Shown piece by piece: positions 1-10,686 of a DNA stretch of 23,319 nt (the first letter of the stretch is position 1; each line of letters begins with the position of its first letter). A program made the translations under genes and the position numbers. The stretch comes from Phoronis ovalis. Taxonomy: Eukaryota > Phoronida > Phoronidae. A model generated the notes under the pieces. The model searched no databases, was not told the DNA's origin, and saw only the letters and a program-made list of their open reading frames with translations. The stretch is from NCBI GenBank assembly GCA_028565635.1, contig JAOXYB010077943.1, positions 1-23,319 of the forward strand, written 5' to 3'.

Positions 1-20
1 CTCGCGAGATTTTTCGATGT

Positions 21-69
21 CCGGACGTTTAGCCCCAATATATGCCGTCCGGTAACCGGACGTTTAGCC
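21..69. repeat. Palindrome and direct repeat at left edge
   Basis: CCGGACGTTTAGCC occurs at 21-34 and again at 56-69, 35 bases apart. The second copy overlaps a palindrome, CGTCCGGT (46-53) then A54 then ACCGGACG (55-62), with 8-bp perfect arms. The GC-rich arms stand out from the AT-rich surroundings. This may be part of a small mobile element running off the left edge; no family is recognised. Confidence 0.55.
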
Positions 70-230
70 ACGGCCTTTACTTTTAGGGAGGTCTCATCAA
101 TTGTATTATGAGTATGACATGTGGCAAATTGTTCCCCCGGGGATCTCTTGGATATATTTTAGGGTGATGGTGTGCCACTAAGGGTAAAATTTTTGGACTA
201 ACTCTATACCAAAAATGAGGAAATTTGGAC

Positions 231-480
231 CTCGAAATATACCACAAATTCAAAACGAACCCCGAAATATACCAAAAATTCCAAAACATATCGTGAAATT
301 AACTGAAATATACCAGAAGTCGACATGTGGAATTAACACACGATGTTATAAATAGTGCACAGTGCATTCGCTTGAAAGAGTTCTTGACTAGACCTCAAAA
401 AATATCCTGAAATATACTACAAGTGTAAAAAGGTACCCTGAAATATACCAAAATTTGTCAAAAGAAAAGGTACCCTGAGC
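231..480. repeat. Degenerate ~31-bp repeats upstream of REXO4
   Basis: The word GAAATATAC starts at 234, 264, 305, 409 and 440, with a degraded form at 295. Spacings of 30, 31 and 31 bases recur between neighbours, so this is a decayed short-unit repeat array. GGTACCCTGA occurs at about 432 and again near 469. The block is flanked by C/G runs containing CCCGGG at about 136 and 503. I see no coding potential in 1-579; the short open frame on the minus strand here is repetitive sequence. Confidence 0.5.
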
Positions 481-579
481 CGTCTGCTCCATACACTAAC
501 CCCCCGGGATTGTTCCATAGATGAGTAGTATCAGGAAAAAATGAGGGTTTTTTACCTAATGTTTCTATATTTATTTCAG

Positions 580-658
580 TTTTAAATTAATGACAGTTAA
601 TTAATTACACAGTCACTTATTGATGAAAACAGTGAAAAGAAGAATTTTACTAATAAAT
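580..658 (+). other. Probable 5' UTR of REXO4 after an acceptor site
   Basis: TTTATTTCAG ending at 579 is a good splice acceptor preceded by a pyrimidine-rich stretch, so the first coding exon probably begins at 580 with a short leader. A stop codon in the coding frame at 602-604 limits how far upstream translation can start. If the acceptor is used, the promoter and first noncoding exon lie upstream, perhaps outside the window. Confidence 0.4.
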
Positions 659-3600
659 ATGTCGGGAAAAAGAAAAAACATTAACAGATCTGAGGTACTT
701 ATACCACCATCGAAGAAACATAAACCAGACTGTTTGGAATCTTCAAAGCTAACTGCTCCTGAAAAGATAACTGTTTCAAGAAATAAAAGTTTGGTAATTG
801 AAGAATCATTATCTGCTGACAAAAGCAAACATACAAAACAATTCAGTAAAAATCAGTTTCAAAAGAAGCCGAAAGGAAAGAGAGAGCATGGAAGCAGTGA
901 TAGCAAGATGACAGTTAAAGTTCAAGCTAAAGTTCCAAAAAAATCTGAGGAATTTTCTGCAAATTGGAAACAATTGTTGTCGGTAAGTTATTGTATTATT
1001 CAGGAATATATAATTTTGTAGTGCTGACATTGTGGAGTAAATTATATGTATGTTATTTTTTGCCTGTTCATAAATCATTTGTATAATAATAGTTAATAAT
1101 ATTATAGTGCCAGAATTTTGTGCTGCATGTATATTTTTTGCTACAGAAATTAGAAGCAGAGAAGAAAACTGGTTCCAAAAGTAAAAAGTCTAAAACATAT
1201 ATCCATAAGAAAAAGCAAATTGAACGCAAAGCTAAGAGCAGTGTGAAAACAAGGTATGTATATTGTGAGAAGGGTTTTCAAATTTTTTAAAAACTGTTAG
1301 GATTTTTAAAATTTAATAAGAACTCCATATTCATGTTGTTAAATGTATAACCAATGGCTAAGTTAGTCATCTTTTGTTGTAAGATCTGACAGTATCGTAG
1401 TTGATGAGAGGACTCATGCTTTGAAGTATTTTGATATGTTCACAGATTCTGTGCTCATTTTTTCTATAACTATTTAGACCTTCAGCAGAAAAGCAATCAC
1501 CTATTTCTTTACAATTCACGGTTTGAAGGAATTTATGAAGCTATGTATACATAAGTTCAAAATTTTAAACCCTTATGAAGCACGCATTTTGTAAAAACTT
1601 TTATGAATATACTTTTTAAGTTCTGTTCAATATTGTAAAACAAATTACTGCCATTTAACATAATGTATGTATTCTTGTAGCAATGTAGAAATCTGGTTTG
1701 ATGATGTGGATGACATTTTAGTTGATACTTTGAAAAAGGAACAGGAGTCCAAACAAACATCGTCATGTCAAGCAAGTTTGGTTAAACAGGATTCCTATCA
1801 AGGGTGAGAGCACACTAATTGTATTATTTTTTTTAGCTTTTTCATGAATATTTGTTTCAGGTTGTAATACTTACTCCTGTTTTTAAATTGAATTGTGTTA
1901 AATCTCAGATAACAGAAGTATAAAAAATTACACCAGACAATTTTTTTTAAACAAATATAAATTTTTAGTATGTACAACTTTACATAAAGCAGATTAGTGT
2001 TTACAAAATTTAACTTCCAATAAAAGTCGAAACAGGGGTCTCTGCCTCAAAGGGTATACTTTTTCACATTTTTCGTCTAGAAACTCTGGAAAATGTATCA
2101 TTTTTTTATTTTTCAAGTCCAGAAAAGGATCATACTTTATCAAGTTTTAGTCCAGGAAAGATTCTCCTTTTAGTTTTAATTGATGAAAGGGTTGTATTTT
2201 GTTAACCCATGACAATGCAGTAAAAACTAAAAAACGAGATCCGATTGCCATATTCCAAGTTCAATATCTAACCCAGAAAAGGTGTGTTTTTTGAAGCCCC
2301 AGTCCAGGAGAGCGTATCCTTTCAGATTTTTCGAGTCCAGCAAGGGTAGGGTCTCCAGAGGGTATCATACGATTTTATTGGAAGTTAACCTCTGAGAGTT
2401 ATTATTAATAAGTTTACTTCCAAATACACTGCCTTGAATATACACTGCACAGATTAGTGTAAGAATCTGAAAATTATATTTCTTTTCAATTATACATCAA
2501 ACCATTCTGTTGTAATGGCACATGACAACCCCTAACTGCATTGACCGTAAGTAGAATTGAATTGTATTTCGTGCTTAACTACATCTAGCTATATTTGATT
2601 CTTTTTTACTGGAAATAAATAAGTATTCATTAACTTAATTTATATTCATGTAGTAACTTGTGTAAAATTTTATTCTTTAGTGTTACGAAGTGTGTCGCTA
2701 TGGACTGCGAGATGGTTGGAGTTGGGTATGAAGGACGAGACAGTATTTTAGCTAGAATTTCAATCGTTAATCAATATGGGCAATGTCTGTATGATAAGTT
2801 TGTGAAGCCAACAGAGAAAGTCACAGATTATAGAACCTATGTTAGTGGTATAACTCCAGACAATTTAGCAACAGGTAAACTACAGTGGTCCAAATGAAAG
2901 GCTGTAATGAATTCTGATTCAAATTTCCATGTATAATTGTAGCTTCATAAAAAAACACCCAACAAAATCTCAAAAGCATACCCTGCTGATTTTTATTGAA
3001 TCCGCTTTTAGTGTGGAATGTGTTTTTTAAGTATTTGCCTTTTTCAGGAATTTTGTTTAAGATTATACAAAAGGAAGTGAGTGACATAATCACAGGAAAA
3101 ATTTTGGTTGGTCATGCAATACACAATGATCTCAAGGTGAGTCTGAACTCTGTTTACATAATAAATATGTATTTTGCATTATTAATTTGATGAGATACTA
3201 GTATCCAGTCAGAAGTGTCCATACTTTGTAATGAGATGTTTGCTGCTATCTGGACTATTTTTATCTTTGTTCATAGCTGAGTGGAATGTAATATTTATTA
3301 CCTTTTAAAAACATAAGTCTTTTCTGTAAGCCTAATTATAAAATGCAGCAAGCCTGTGTCTAAATAATGAAATAGCAAAACTACAATATATTCAATTGTA
3401 AATCTTCTCACAGATATGTGAACTGTATAAATAGTAAATGTCAGAAAGTCCATTGATATGATTGAATTTGATTTCTGTACATAACATACAGGAAAGTGTG
3501 ATTTTTTTTTGGTGTAAAATTATAGTTAGTGTCATACTTTACACAGGAAGTTTGATACCTGTTCAACTAAACAATTTACTTAGATCTATTTTTGATTATA

Positions 3601-4120
3601 CCACTGTATACATATGTTTGTCTGGTACTATTCCAGCTCTAATAAAAAGGGTGTTATATGTACACATTAAAACATTCTGTATTTTTGTTAAACAGTAATT
3701 TATATTTGTCTTAGGTGCTATTTCTAGATCATCCTAGAAAAATGATCAGAGATACATCTCGCTACAAGCCATTCAGATCACTGTTTCAAGGACGGAACCC
3801 ATCACTGAAAAAACTATGTCAGAAAGTCCTTGGTGTTAGTGTACAAGAAGGAGAGCATGATTCAGTATGTATATTTCTGTAACGTATTCAGTGGTATTTC
3901 AGCATGGGCATTATTAGTTTGTGGCATTATTCAGAGCCATGTAAAAGTAATTTTGAGCAAATATTTTTACTATCCATTAGTTTTCTTATAAAAATTTCCT
4001 GTATTTTAGGTGCAGGATGCACAAGCAACTATGAGATTGTACACAATGTATAGAAAACAGTGGGAAAAGGATATCAAGACAAAATTCAAGAAAACAGGAA
4101 CAAACAAAGGAACACGATAG
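659..4120 (+). CDS. REXO4: RNA exonuclease 4 (REXO4/XPMC2H family), seven coding exons
   Basis: This is a DEDDh 3'-5' exonuclease of the REXO4 family, which is nuclear/nucleolar and linked to RNA processing. Exons: 659-982, 1147-1253, 1681-1803, 2681-2874, 3048-3136, 3715-3864, 4010-4120; all are bounded by GT-AG and the phases agree, giving 365 residues (human REXO4 is somewhat over 400). The lysine-rich N-terminus carries [11 protein letters not shown], and exon 3 carries EIWFDDVD, both typical of the family. The exonuclease domain covers about 188-345. Catalytic residues are visible: D193 and E195 in [10 protein letters not shown]277 in HAIHNDLK, and H327 and D332 in the ExoIII segment EHDSVQDAQ. 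The ATG at 659 has A at -3; an in-frame ATG at 623 (12 residues more) has a weaker context. The gene converges on the minus-strand gene ending at 4882. Identity is firm; only the exact start is uncertain. Confidence 0.95.
2010..2388. mobile_element. Small inverted-repeat element (MITE-like) in REXO4 intron 3
   Basis: The word TTAACTTCCAATAAAA at 2010-2025 is repeated exactly in reverse complement at 2373-2388, 379 bp end to end. Beyond it the similarity continues with a one-base indel. The outer TTAA on each side could be a target duplication, as in piggyBac-type elements, or part of the repeat. Inside, AGTCCAG starts at 2116, 2149, 2301 and 2334, so each neighbouring pair is spaced exactly 33 bases, and a degraded unit lies at 2083. 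There is no coding capacity. It is a non-autonomous element whose transposase family cannot be named from this sequence. Confidence 0.65.
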
Positions 4121-4243
4121 AGACATGGTCATTCTGGAATTTTTGATAAGGATTGGGATTTAAGTTGAACCAGTAACTGTTAATTTTAAATCTAATGATT
4201 CATTGTCAGTTTGATATCCCAGGAAGAGATACATCAGAAACAC

Positions 4244-4249
4244 AATAAA
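4244..4249 (+). other. Poly(A) signal of REXO4
   Basis: AATAAA lies about 125 bases after the REXO4 stop codon, giving a short 3' UTR. It is the first consensus signal after the stop. Confidence 0.6.
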
Positions 4250-4784
4250 TGCTCAATTTTTGACTAGGATTGTGACATTGTTTTTAACTGCTACTTTTAA
4301 ATCTAATGAGGCCACTTGATCAGTCATCATCAATTGGTAGTCCAGATAATACGGGAAAAGCAATTGTTTGTTTTTTTGGAACTTTATATAAATTAGAAAA
4401 TCTAGAATTTCTAAGGTGGATATGAATGACAACTTTAATTAATATTTCTCTTGTTGTAAAAATATTATCCTGATAAGGTTCCAACATCACTAGACTAGTC
4501 AAGAACACAATAGTTTCAATGCAATTCTGAACTTTAAAAAATACAACTCATGTGTAGAAAAATTACCATATATACCAGTGTAAAACCTACCATTAAATGA
4601 GTTCCAATTTCTTTGTAAAAAGGCCACTGTTACGTATTGACAATAAGATTCTTAGAAACAAGCTACAAGTAATGAGTGAATTGTGTCAGGTTTGTTAGAG
4701 CAAGAAAATATTTGTTTCTTTTTACAAAAAATTTTGTAAGAGCAGAAAAACATCAGCAACTTATGCTTACTATTTAAAAATAGT

Positions 4785-4790
4785 TTTATT
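4785..4790 (-). other. Poly(A) signal of the unrecognised minus-strand gene
   Basis: TTTATT on the plus strand reads AATAAA on the minus strand, about 90 bases after the stop codon at 4882. About 500 bases separate it from the REXO4 signal, so the two converging genes need not overlap. Confidence 0.55.
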
Positions 4791-4881
4791 ATAATGTACA
4801 CAATCATGTTGTATAATACACAATTCTAATCACGAATTTGAGAGCATATGTTTTAGTGTATAACTGGCTTTCTGGTTAATC

Positions 4882-7800
4882 TCATAATCTTGCAATAGGT
4901 CCTTGTGGACGTTTCATGGAAACCACTGATCCGCAAGGAACTGTTGTTGATTTGCTGCTTGATTCATTAATTTTGGGTATTCTTCCTTTCAAAGTTTGTG
5001 TTACAATAGTTTGTGTGAAAGACTCTCTCCTTTCTTTTTCTGTTTCTTTTTCTGTATCTTCTGAGGAAGTTGAACTGTTATCATGATTGGTATCCATTAC
5101 ATTTTGTGAACCAGCATGTACATCTCTAGACAATCTGCTGTCAGTGTGCAAAGATGATCTTAGACTAACATTAGAAGTACTGGAAAACTGTTGTCTGGAG
5201 TTAGCAACAGTCGGACTATATAAAATATCTTCCTGCACTGATGGCCGTTGATCGAATTTAGAAGTATAAGTACCCCAAGCTATGTTACCAATTATGGTAC
5301 TGCTTTGTTCAGCTAATATTCTCATATACTTTGCCATTTTTAGTGACTCCTTATTTTGTAAACTTGTGCAACCTTGTGATGGAAGATTATCATTCCGACC
5401 ACCCGGGTTTCCTATTAATGTGGAATCTCTGCGCTTCTGAGGGTAAAGTTTCAGTCCTTTAGCAATTTTTTTATGAAGTGATGCTCTGTCATTGTGATAT
5501 TCCTGTGAATTTGGAGCTGTTTGAGTTTTTATTGAGTGTGTGAGTGATGGATGCTGTTGAATTTCTGATATTCGTGTGATAGGACCAGTTCTGCTCAGAA
5601 CAGAAGTTCTTGTGTTGCTTGTAGTTTTCATGTGTTCTTTTATCGTTCCTACAGTAGAACGTCGTGATTTATTGCTTCCAATACCAAGCCAGCCATTGTT
5701 CTTACTTTGCCGTCTTTCTGCCCACTCTTCTCGTTTTTGTTGACCTATGGTAATAATGATTATCCATGGTAGCAAGAGGTGTCGATATTACAAAGCGAAT
5801 TGCACACTATGCGACAAAAATTTATTCCACCTCCACATCGGAGTTTAAAATTCTTTTGACACATGTTGTGTGGCATGCTATGTAACTTATATGTTTAGCT
5901 ATCACATTTTATTTATCTATAGTTAAGACAAAGGTGAAGCAGTGCAATGCTGGGCAATCATAGGAAATGTATGTGTGCAAGTTTGATGTCAGTTATGAAC
6001 AAAAACCTACTGTGATGCCTTGCAGTAGACAAGTAGGGACAAAATTTGGTTTTAACCAAGACTTGTTGATATTTTTGAGTGAATTACAATTGGGACTATT
6101 ATAACTAAGTTGTAACTTAGTTATAATAGTCCCAGAATACAATCAATAGAGCTTGTAATTTATAATTTAAAAATGGTTGAAATTTCTTTCAAAATTAACA
6201 TTTTTCACATCGATATACACTATCACTAATGTCCAAACAATCCCATCAAGGAAAGTTGTGCACTAACTGGTTGGACTTTGCCATAAATATTTTTATAGTA
6301 TATTGAACTGCAAGTAATAAAGTAAGGTGTGCACGTTATTTTTACAAGTAAATAATTTTTAAAATATAAAATGCAAATCGTACTTTGTGAATGAATGACA
6401 TGACAACCACAACTGTAAGAGTATGCTGGTGAAGCTGTGTGCTTACAGGGTACTGAAGACAAAATGAACAGAATACTTTGGGAGTAATGTCACTTCTTTA
6501 ATTCTATTAAGCCACACATTAACACAATTTATACTATTCAAAACTAAACGCAATTATGTATTCAAAAACTGCTTTTGATTTTCATTTTATTTTTAACGAC
6601 TGGTAGCCAACAAATGTTTCCGTCCAAAATTCTCCTTGGAGATCAAACTAAGGCCTGGCTCACTGAGTTAAAAATGTGTAATAACATACAATTAAGTTTG
6701 ATAAAGAGAGCAAGTTTGATGTTAGAATAAATCTTACTACATGGTGGTAGAAAATAAAGAATTAGAAAAGTTAAATATTGAGGAGTCAAAATTTCGTAAA
6801 AGTGTGTAAAGAAATCTTTACTTCCTGTCACCCTATATGCCAAGGTGTATAATCTACTTACTTATACTTGGCATAAGTGAGTTTTGAATTGAGTGTGCAA
6901 TGTTATCTGCATTGTGATATGTTGCCCTCCTTGAAAAAATAGCATTTGAATTGGCTCGATCTCGCATGGATTTCTTTGTTAACTGCTTCCACTGAATAGA
7001 CTTGCTTTCCTTGTATTTGTCTCTACAAGTACTAAATGATAATACTTGGTTGTTCAACTATATAACAAACGTCAAGCGTTCATGCATGGTTGCGCTCGCC
7101 GCTAGAAGGACTGCATGTAAGCAAGTTACGTTGGACAGGAAAAACCACATATCTATACTAAAAAAAATTATTATATATAGAATCCGTGGCGTAAAAACTT
7201 GACTAGCGTACTATAAATTTACTTACCTGGTCATTGTGTCTGAATTTTCAGTGAATTTGATATTTGGTCCCTGAAATTGTACATTGTTCTTCATTGATTA
7301 CTGGTTATGTTCACGCACACATTCACTTGCCGAATTTATTATTTTCAGGTTTAAAGAGAAAATCTAAAGAGTAAAAACTATGTTGCAAAACGTCGAACGT
7401 AGTGATAGAAATAAAAAAAATGACATAAAATAGAGGGTGTTATGCAGTGTTAAGGAAAATATTGCCTATAAAGAAAATGATGAGATAATATGAAAGAAGT
7501 GTAGTACAGGCAACCTTTTTAAATTTTATCACACCACTATATAAAGGCACTAATACAAGTGAGACTAGATTTATAAAAGCGTCTCGACTTGACTGGGCGA
7601 ATCTCTTATCAACGAAAGCATTTCTTGTTAATTTTGATTCTTGAATAGATATTTTTTTCTTGTGAAAAATGTATTGATATGCTCAGATAGTGAAAAGTTT
7701 TGAATCCAGAGAATATCTTAATTATTAAGAAAGGATGATCCTCAAGAAGAATGTCTGATTCTCACTATTGGTCGGAATACTACATAGCGGTGTGACCATT

Positions 7801-8505
7801 TTTTTTCCTAATAAATTTGGTCTTCGTCACGTATCGCTTGTATCGTCAGGATATAGCGAGGTTACCAGATTTTTAATAGGTTGCCCTTACTACACTTTAT
7901 TCACTATTTTACCGTTATGGTGGAAACATCCTGTGCCGATTTAAATGGTGAAGTATTCTTGCTCACAAAGAAAGCCGGAACATTTAACTCATTCGTGCTT
8001 TTCGCATCTGAAGCGAGTATACTTATATCCGTACCTCGCCTCTCCTTTAATTTATCCCGCGTAGCTCGTCTTTGCTGTAATCTATAAACGGTGGCAAAAG
8101 TAATTACTTATTACCACCTAATACTAATTATTTTTGCACACCGACGTATGATCATTTCTTTTTAATATTTCTTTGCCAAATCATCATTTTATCTTTCAAA
8201 TTACATTTTTTATTCCTGCTAAGTTTAGAATGTTGCCATAAAAAGTATTGAAATCCTTACTAAAATAAAAATTTTAGTTTATCGCATTATATTATGTGTT
8301 GTTGGCTCTTTTGGCATTATATTTTATATGGACTTTCTCCGACGAAATACCTACACCTGAATAGTACCTACTTAGGATTCAGTCTGTATAATTCTTGCAG
8401 AATCGGAATAGGTTTTCGCGGTTTTTCTGGCAGTTTAATACTTTTGCTTCTTTCTTTCTGCTTATCATCTTTGTTATCATACCCAGTTTTGTAAGGATTT
8501 TTCAT
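4882..8505 (-). CDS. Unrecognised 456-residue basic protein, five exons
   Basis: Function is unknown. Exons in transcript order: 8505-8372, 8081-7913, 7270-7227, 7022-6862, 5744-4882. All junctions are GT-AG and all phases (2,0,2,1) match, giving one open frame. The start ATG has A at -3 and an in-frame TGA six codons upstream. The N-terminus begins MKNPYKTGYDNKDDKQKE and continues with a proline/lysine stretch KLPEKPRKPIPI (about 24-35), then an arginine-rich segment. Residues 117-150 contain SIQWKQLTKKSMRDRA and NAIFSRRATYH. Residues 171-192 contain QQKREEWAERRQSKNNGWLG. The long last exon is rich in Ser, Thr and Asn, with an acidic patch SSEDTEKETEKE late in it. I see no signal peptide or membrane segment. 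The conserved-looking N-terminal third and disordered C-terminus suggest a scaffold or nuclear/cytoskeletal protein, which is a guess. Exon 4 has two possible donors; using the upstream one removes two residues (454). Confidence 0.82.
6091..6134. repeat. Near-perfect 21-bp-arm palindrome in intron 4 of the minus-strand gene
   Basis: GGGACTATTATAACTAAGTT (6092-6111) is followed by GT and then its exact reverse complement (6114-6133); T6091 and A6134 extend the pairing to 21 bp. A one-mismatch copy of one arm occurs alone at 11427-11444, so the arm is a dispersed repeat, probably a transposon tip. The rest of this intron (5745-6861) is AT-rich with no exon that I can support. Confidence 0.75.
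6836..6875 (-). promoter_or_regulatory. Hairpin spanning two splice donors of exon 4
   Basis: On the transcript strand, TATGCCAAG (6875-6867) pairs with CTTGGCATA (6844-6836), and the adjacent TATAA pairs with TTATA, leaving a 3-nt CAC bulge and a 9-nt loop, GTAAGTAGA. The strong donor GTAAGT lies in the loop, while the alternative donor GTATAAG starts inside the stem. Both donors keep the same phase. Confidence 0.5.
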
Positions 8506-8670
8506 CTTTTTATCGTCTCTTCATTCAAACTGTCAATAAACAGCTAGAAAGCTAAAATCGAAGTACACGCTACCTCGGAATGTGTTGAATATAGCGTCGA
8601 TAACGTCAGAAATGAAACTTGATGTATCGAGTGTCATTTCGAGGGACTACTAATTTCAGACAAAATATCT
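8506..8670 (-). promoter_or_regulatory. Leader and likely promoter of the unrecognised gene
   Basis: Only about 165 bases separate the start codon from the 3' tail of the LINE. The stretch is richer in CpG than the intron DNA and contains ACGTCA at 8603-8608, half of a CRE/ATF site (reads TGACGT on the minus strand). No clear TATA box is positioned for this gene. A noncoding first exon further upstream cannot be excluded. Confidence 0.3.
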
Positions 8671-10560
8671 ATAATATATATATAATAATAATTTATTGTT
8701 AAAGGCCACAGGCCCAAAGAACATTTTACACAGATATTTACAATATTTGCGTGTCTTTTAAATATAAAAAATATACATCTTGCTATATTGTTTAAAGTTT
8801 CACTGTCCTGAAATATTAACACATTTACATAGTCCTGATGTACTGTATCATGTCCCAAGAATGGCATCCATTTAGTCCGAATGTCTGTAATGTTTGCATT
8901 CCATTAATACGTGATATTCTGTTTCCAAAGCATTTGACGAATTTGATTTTATACATCCTTTACATAATCTTTTTTCTCTAGGTAATCCAACCTGTCTCCC
9001 AACTTCAATTTCTAATCTATGGTTGGTACATCTAAATTTTGCCATCCCAATTCTAACACATTTAGGTTTTACACATAATAAATATTTTTCAGCATTTAGT
9101 TCAGACTTAAACTTTTTATAGTGCTCTAATTTATCACTAGTACTCAAAGCTATCCTCAATTTTGATTTGTCCCACTCAATAACATTTTTCTTAAATTCAT
9201 TAATAAAGGCCTTTTCATTCCCTACTCCTTGGTTTGCCCATACATGACTGAACCCATAATCATATAAAAGATGCCTTATGTGGGAAGCCCGAGTGACCCT
9301 GCCAACCTGGTCGAATTAGAATAACATTTCATATCATGCTCTGGGATAACTGTCTTCTTTCATTGTGCACAGTTTCATCCAGAATTTTATACTCTTTGAC
9401 ATATAATGAACTTTTAATTTTGTTCTCCTACATTCACCCAACACTGCCACATTTCGTGTATTTTTACCTACTCCCAAGACAAATCTACAAAACTGCCTTT
9501 GCACTGCCTCAATATTACTCATTTCCTTATAACCCCACACTTCTCCTCCATATGTCAAGATTGGTAATATCATTTTATCAAACAATTTAAAAGAAATTTA
9601 GAATGGTATCTTAAAACATTTATAATGATGCTGTTTTAATTTCCATACCATCAAAAAACCATTTTTCACATCTTTTAATCTTGCCACCATTTCTAAAAAC
9701 AATAATTTTTGTTTTGTCCATGTTTACACTAAGCCCCCATTTTTTGCAAAAATCATCTAGAACATCTAGCTGTTTTTATAACCTTGCCACTGAGTCTGAA
9801 CAATGTGCCAAATCATCTGCAAAAAGTAACAACATTAAATTGTGGATTTCCTCATTTACAAATATTCCTTTACAGTCTTCTGACTTGAACATATCTCGCT
9901 TATATAAAATATATTTTCCTTTAACAAATCCAGCTTGAGATTCATACATGTAGTCGTTTCTTTCTGCCCAAGAAACCAATCTTCTGTTTAATATTTTAGT
10001 AAAAATTTTACTACATATTGATAACAAGGATATTCCCCTGTAATTTCCAGGATAATTTTTTGCTCCAGATTTATATAATGGTATAATTCTTGCTTTACTC
10101 CATTCCTTTGGGTAAATACCTCTTTCAAAAATTGTGTTAAATAATTTCTGTAGCAAGGGTGCAAGCATATGGCTGGCTGCTTTAAATAGTTCTCCTTCAA
10201 TGCCATCAATTCCTGGTGATTTTGCATTGGTAATGAACTTATAGCTACTAAGACTTCTTCTAACGATATATCACCATTCATCTCCTCAGGATTATTTTCG
10301 TCACATGTTGTGTCATGCTTTATCATGTCTTCACAGATATAATTTTTAAATTCTTCATTTATATTTATTTCTTGGTTTAATAATTCTTTAAAATACTCAG
10401 TCCACTGGTATCCAGTAATTTTTGGTTTTACTTGAGATTTCCTACTGAATTTGTAATAATATAATCAACCACACTGTATCCTCTGTTTGCCAAACATGTA
10501 TATTCTCCTTCCATGTCCTTTCCACATCTACCATTTAATAAATGAATGTCTAGTTAACAA
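8670..10560 (-). mobile_element. Decayed LINE (non-LTR retrotransposon), 5'-truncated
   Basis: Reading from 10560 downward: the end of an APE-type endonuclease (GYSVVDYIITNS, near 10480-10445), a linker (ITGYQWTEYFKELLNQ, near 10410), then reverse transcriptase motifs SPGIDGIEGELF, WSKARIIPLYKSG and NYRGISLLS, the FADD active-site box (LLLFADDLAH, near 9815), and thumb-like LPILTYGGEVWGY (near 9550). The C-terminal part has CKGC and ETEYHVLMECKHY (9000-8890). The 3' end is AATAAATTATTATTATA followed by TA repeats. Frameshifts (for example near 10225), a deletion between the QAGFVKGK and FADD boxes, and stops make it inactive. Layout and tail suggest a CR1/L2-like clade, which I cannot confirm. 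Confidence 0.85.
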
Positions 10561-10673
10561 CACATATGTGTGACTGGCCAAAATGGTTGAAAACATTGTC
10601 CTTAGAGTTTCTTGGTCTAACGTGCTCTTTGATACAATCATTTTACAACATTTTGAATTTTGTTTTCTAAATT

Positions 10674-10686
10674 TGACCTTTGACCT
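10674..10686. promoter_or_regulatory. Perfect DR1 nuclear-receptor-like word, copy 1
   Basis: TGACCTTTGACCT is the reverse complement of AGGTCAAAGGTCA, the textbook DR1 site for RXR/HNF4-type nuclear receptors. In the same repeat copy, TGACCT-CA-AGGTCA at 10700-10713 makes an everted repeat with 2-base spacing. A match to consensus does not show binding. Confidence 0.35.

Noticed and set aside
231-480. CRISPR-like array
   Set aside because: The repeats are degenerate with no unique uniform spacers, and the genome is eukaryotic.
620-658. Earlier in-frame start for REXO4 at 623
   Set aside because: It has T at -3 and adds only 12 residues; the ATG at 659 has A at -3. It cannot be fully excluded.
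7227-7294. ATG at 7294 as the start of the minus-strand gene
   Set aside because: A good acceptor (ATTTCAG before 7270) in phase 0 joins exactly to an upstream exon (8081-7913) with clear coding character, and that exon joins in phase to one with an ATG preceded by a stop.
7881-8087. Plus-strand open frame of 68 codons
   Set aside because: It is the antisense of exon 2 of the minus-strand gene, whose frame has splice sites and phase matches.
9336-9938. Plus-strand open frames across the LINE
   Set aside because: They are antisense to recognisable reverse transcriptase segments on the minus strand.
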